A stretch of DNA of 6,636 nucleotides from an uncultured Bacteroides sp. (GTDB lineage: Bacteria > Bacteroidota > Bacteroidia > Bacteroidales > Bacteroidaceae). The DNA is taken from contig USSR01000389.1 of the NCBI GenBank assembly GCA_900557355.1, forward strand, positions 1 to 6,636, written 5' to 3'. Position numbers and translations under genes: made by a program. The notes below the pieces were generated by a model. It worked only from the letters and a program-made list of their open reading frames with translations. It made no database searches and was not told where the DNA came from. Positions 5,759 to 6,636 of this stretch are shown here, piece by piece; position 1 is the first letter of the stretch; every line of letters starts with the position of its first letter.

Positions 5759-6636
5759 ATGAAGTTACTCTGGCTCGACCTGAACAGTTCATACGCCCAC
5801 TCCTCACTGGCACTCCCCGCACTGCATGCACAGATAGCCGACGACAACGCCATCGAATGGGACATCGTATCCGCCACCATCAACGAGAACGTGGGCATGG
5901 TAGCGGGCGAAATCTACCGCCGCCGTCCCGACCTGCTTGCCGCCACCGTCTGGTTGTTCAATCACGAGCAACTATTGCACATCATTTCAAGAGTAAAAGC
6001 CCTGCTGCCCCAATGCTGCATCGTATTGGGCGGACCGGAATTCCTGGGAGACAACGAATTCTTCCTGCGCAGCAACCCGTTTGTCAGTTTCGTGTTCAGG
6101 GGAGAAGGCGAAGAAGTATTCCCGCAATGGATAACCCACCGCAACAATTCGTCGGAATGGAAGAATATCCCCGGACTCTGCTACCTCGACTCCCACGGAA
6201 ATTACATCGACAATGGCATCGCCCGCGTGCTGAACTTCCATCACCTCATTCCACCCGAGAAAAGCCGTTTCTTCAACTGGAGCAAACCTTTCGTGCAATT
6301 GGAAACCACACGGGGCTGCTTCAACACCTGCGCCTTCTGCGTCAGCGGTGGAGAAAAACCCGTGCGCACCCTGTCTATCGAGGCAATCCGCGAACGGCTG
6401 CAAATCATCCACCGACACGGAATAAAGAACGTGCGTGTGCTCGACCGTACTTTCAATTATAATACCCGCCGGGCAAAGGAGCTGCTGGAACTGTTCCTTG
6501 AATTCGCCCCCGATATACGTTTCCACCTGGAAATGCACCCTGCCCTACTTTCCGAAGAGCTGAAAGAGGAGTTAAAGCGTCTGCCCGAAGGGTTGCTGCA
6601 TCTGGAAGCCGGCATACAAAGCCTGCGCGAGCCGTT
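5759..6636 (+). CDS. Cobalamin-binding-type radical SAM protein, N-terminal part (runs off window)
   Basis: The frame is open from ATG 5759-5761 to the window edge: 292 complete codons without a stop, C-terminus missing. Residues 1 to about 130 resemble the B12-binding domain of radical SAM enzymes: start MKLLWLDLNSSYAHSSLALP, then VLGGPEF (89-95) and FRGEGEEVFP (113-122). The radical SAM core follows, with the iron-sulphur cluster motif in RGCFNTCAFC (C187, C191, C194; CxxxCxxC) and later LEAGIQS (282-288), typical of the MiaB/B12-radical SAM group. The enzyme would cleave S-adenosylmethionine to start radical chemistry, possibly methylation; the substrate is unknown. The canonical DxHxxG cobalamin-ligand motif is not seen, so B12 may bind base-off without a histidine ligand or not at all. 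The N-terminus recalls the DUF4080-containing subfamily, but the part needed to confirm this lies outside the window. Codons are G/C-rich (GCC, ACC, GAC, CTG), unlike the regulator gene. No Shine-Dalgarno sequence is present. Confidence 0.9.
   Translation, partial: MKLLWLDLNSSYAHSSLALPALHAQIADDNAIEWDIVSATINENVGMVAGEIYRRRPDLLAATVWLFNHEQLLHIISRVKALLPQCCIVLGGPEFLGDNEFFLRSNPFVSFVFRGEGEEVFPQWITHRNNSSEWKNIPGLCYLDSHGNYIDNGIARVLNFHHLIPPEKSRFFNWSKPFVQLETTRGCFNTCAFCVSGGEKPVRTLSIEAIRERLQIIHRHGIKNVRVLDRTFNYNTRRAKELLELFLEFAPDIRFHLEMHPALLSEELKEELKRLPEGLLHLEAGIQSLREP

Noticed and set aside
5857..6462. Long out-of-frame + and - strand reading frames within 5857-6538
   Set aside because: They overlap the radical SAM coding frame, which has clear domain motifs. 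Their translations are low-complexity, Arg/Pro/His-rich shadows of a G/C-rich gene.

Overview
The window looks like chromosomal DNA from a gut-type Bacteroidota, probably Bacteroides or a close relative. Three things point there. Start codons lack Shine-Dalgarno sequences. Two intergenic regions carry a perfect TAnnTTTG box, the -7 element of the Bacteroides sigma factor. The protein families are also typical of that group. This is inference from sequence style, not from a database match.

Layout: positions 1-35 are the 3' end of a + strand tRNA, best read as tRNA-His, followed by a short U-tailed hairpin. Positions 101-5083 are one minus-strand block of four tightly spaced genes. In transcription order they are a TolC-type outer-membrane channel (5083-3758), an EmrA/HlyD periplasmic adaptor (3733-2642), a 14-helix DHA2/EmrB-like MFS pump (2637-997) and an AraC-family regulator (967-101). 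The gaps are 24, 4 and 29 bp, so a single operon is likely. Its main promoter candidate lies at 5107-5114, just upstream of the channel gene. Positions 5084-5342 are the divergent intergenic region and hold the candidate regulatory repeats. Positions 5343-5645 (+) encode a small uncharacterised protein. From 5759 (+) to the window edge runs the N-terminal 292 codons of a cobalamin-binding-type radical SAM protein, preceded by its own -7 box at 5719-5726.

How the genes work together: the MFS pump, adaptor and outer-membrane channel together form a complete tripartite efflux machine spanning inner membrane, periplasm and outer membrane (EmrAB-TolC architecture). The AraC-type protein encoded at the end of the same operon is the obvious candidate regulator and would be subject to autoregulatory feedback. 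The substrate cannot be read from the sequence. The small protein and the radical SAM protein have no evident functional link to the pump.

No mobile element, CRISPR array, integrase or toxin-antitoxin system was found. I do not see a clearly new biological system. The most useful leads are the undescribed operator-like repeats of the efflux operon, the palindrome directly before the regulator gene, the divergent MFS motifs, the orphan small protein and the radical SAM enzyme of unknown reaction.
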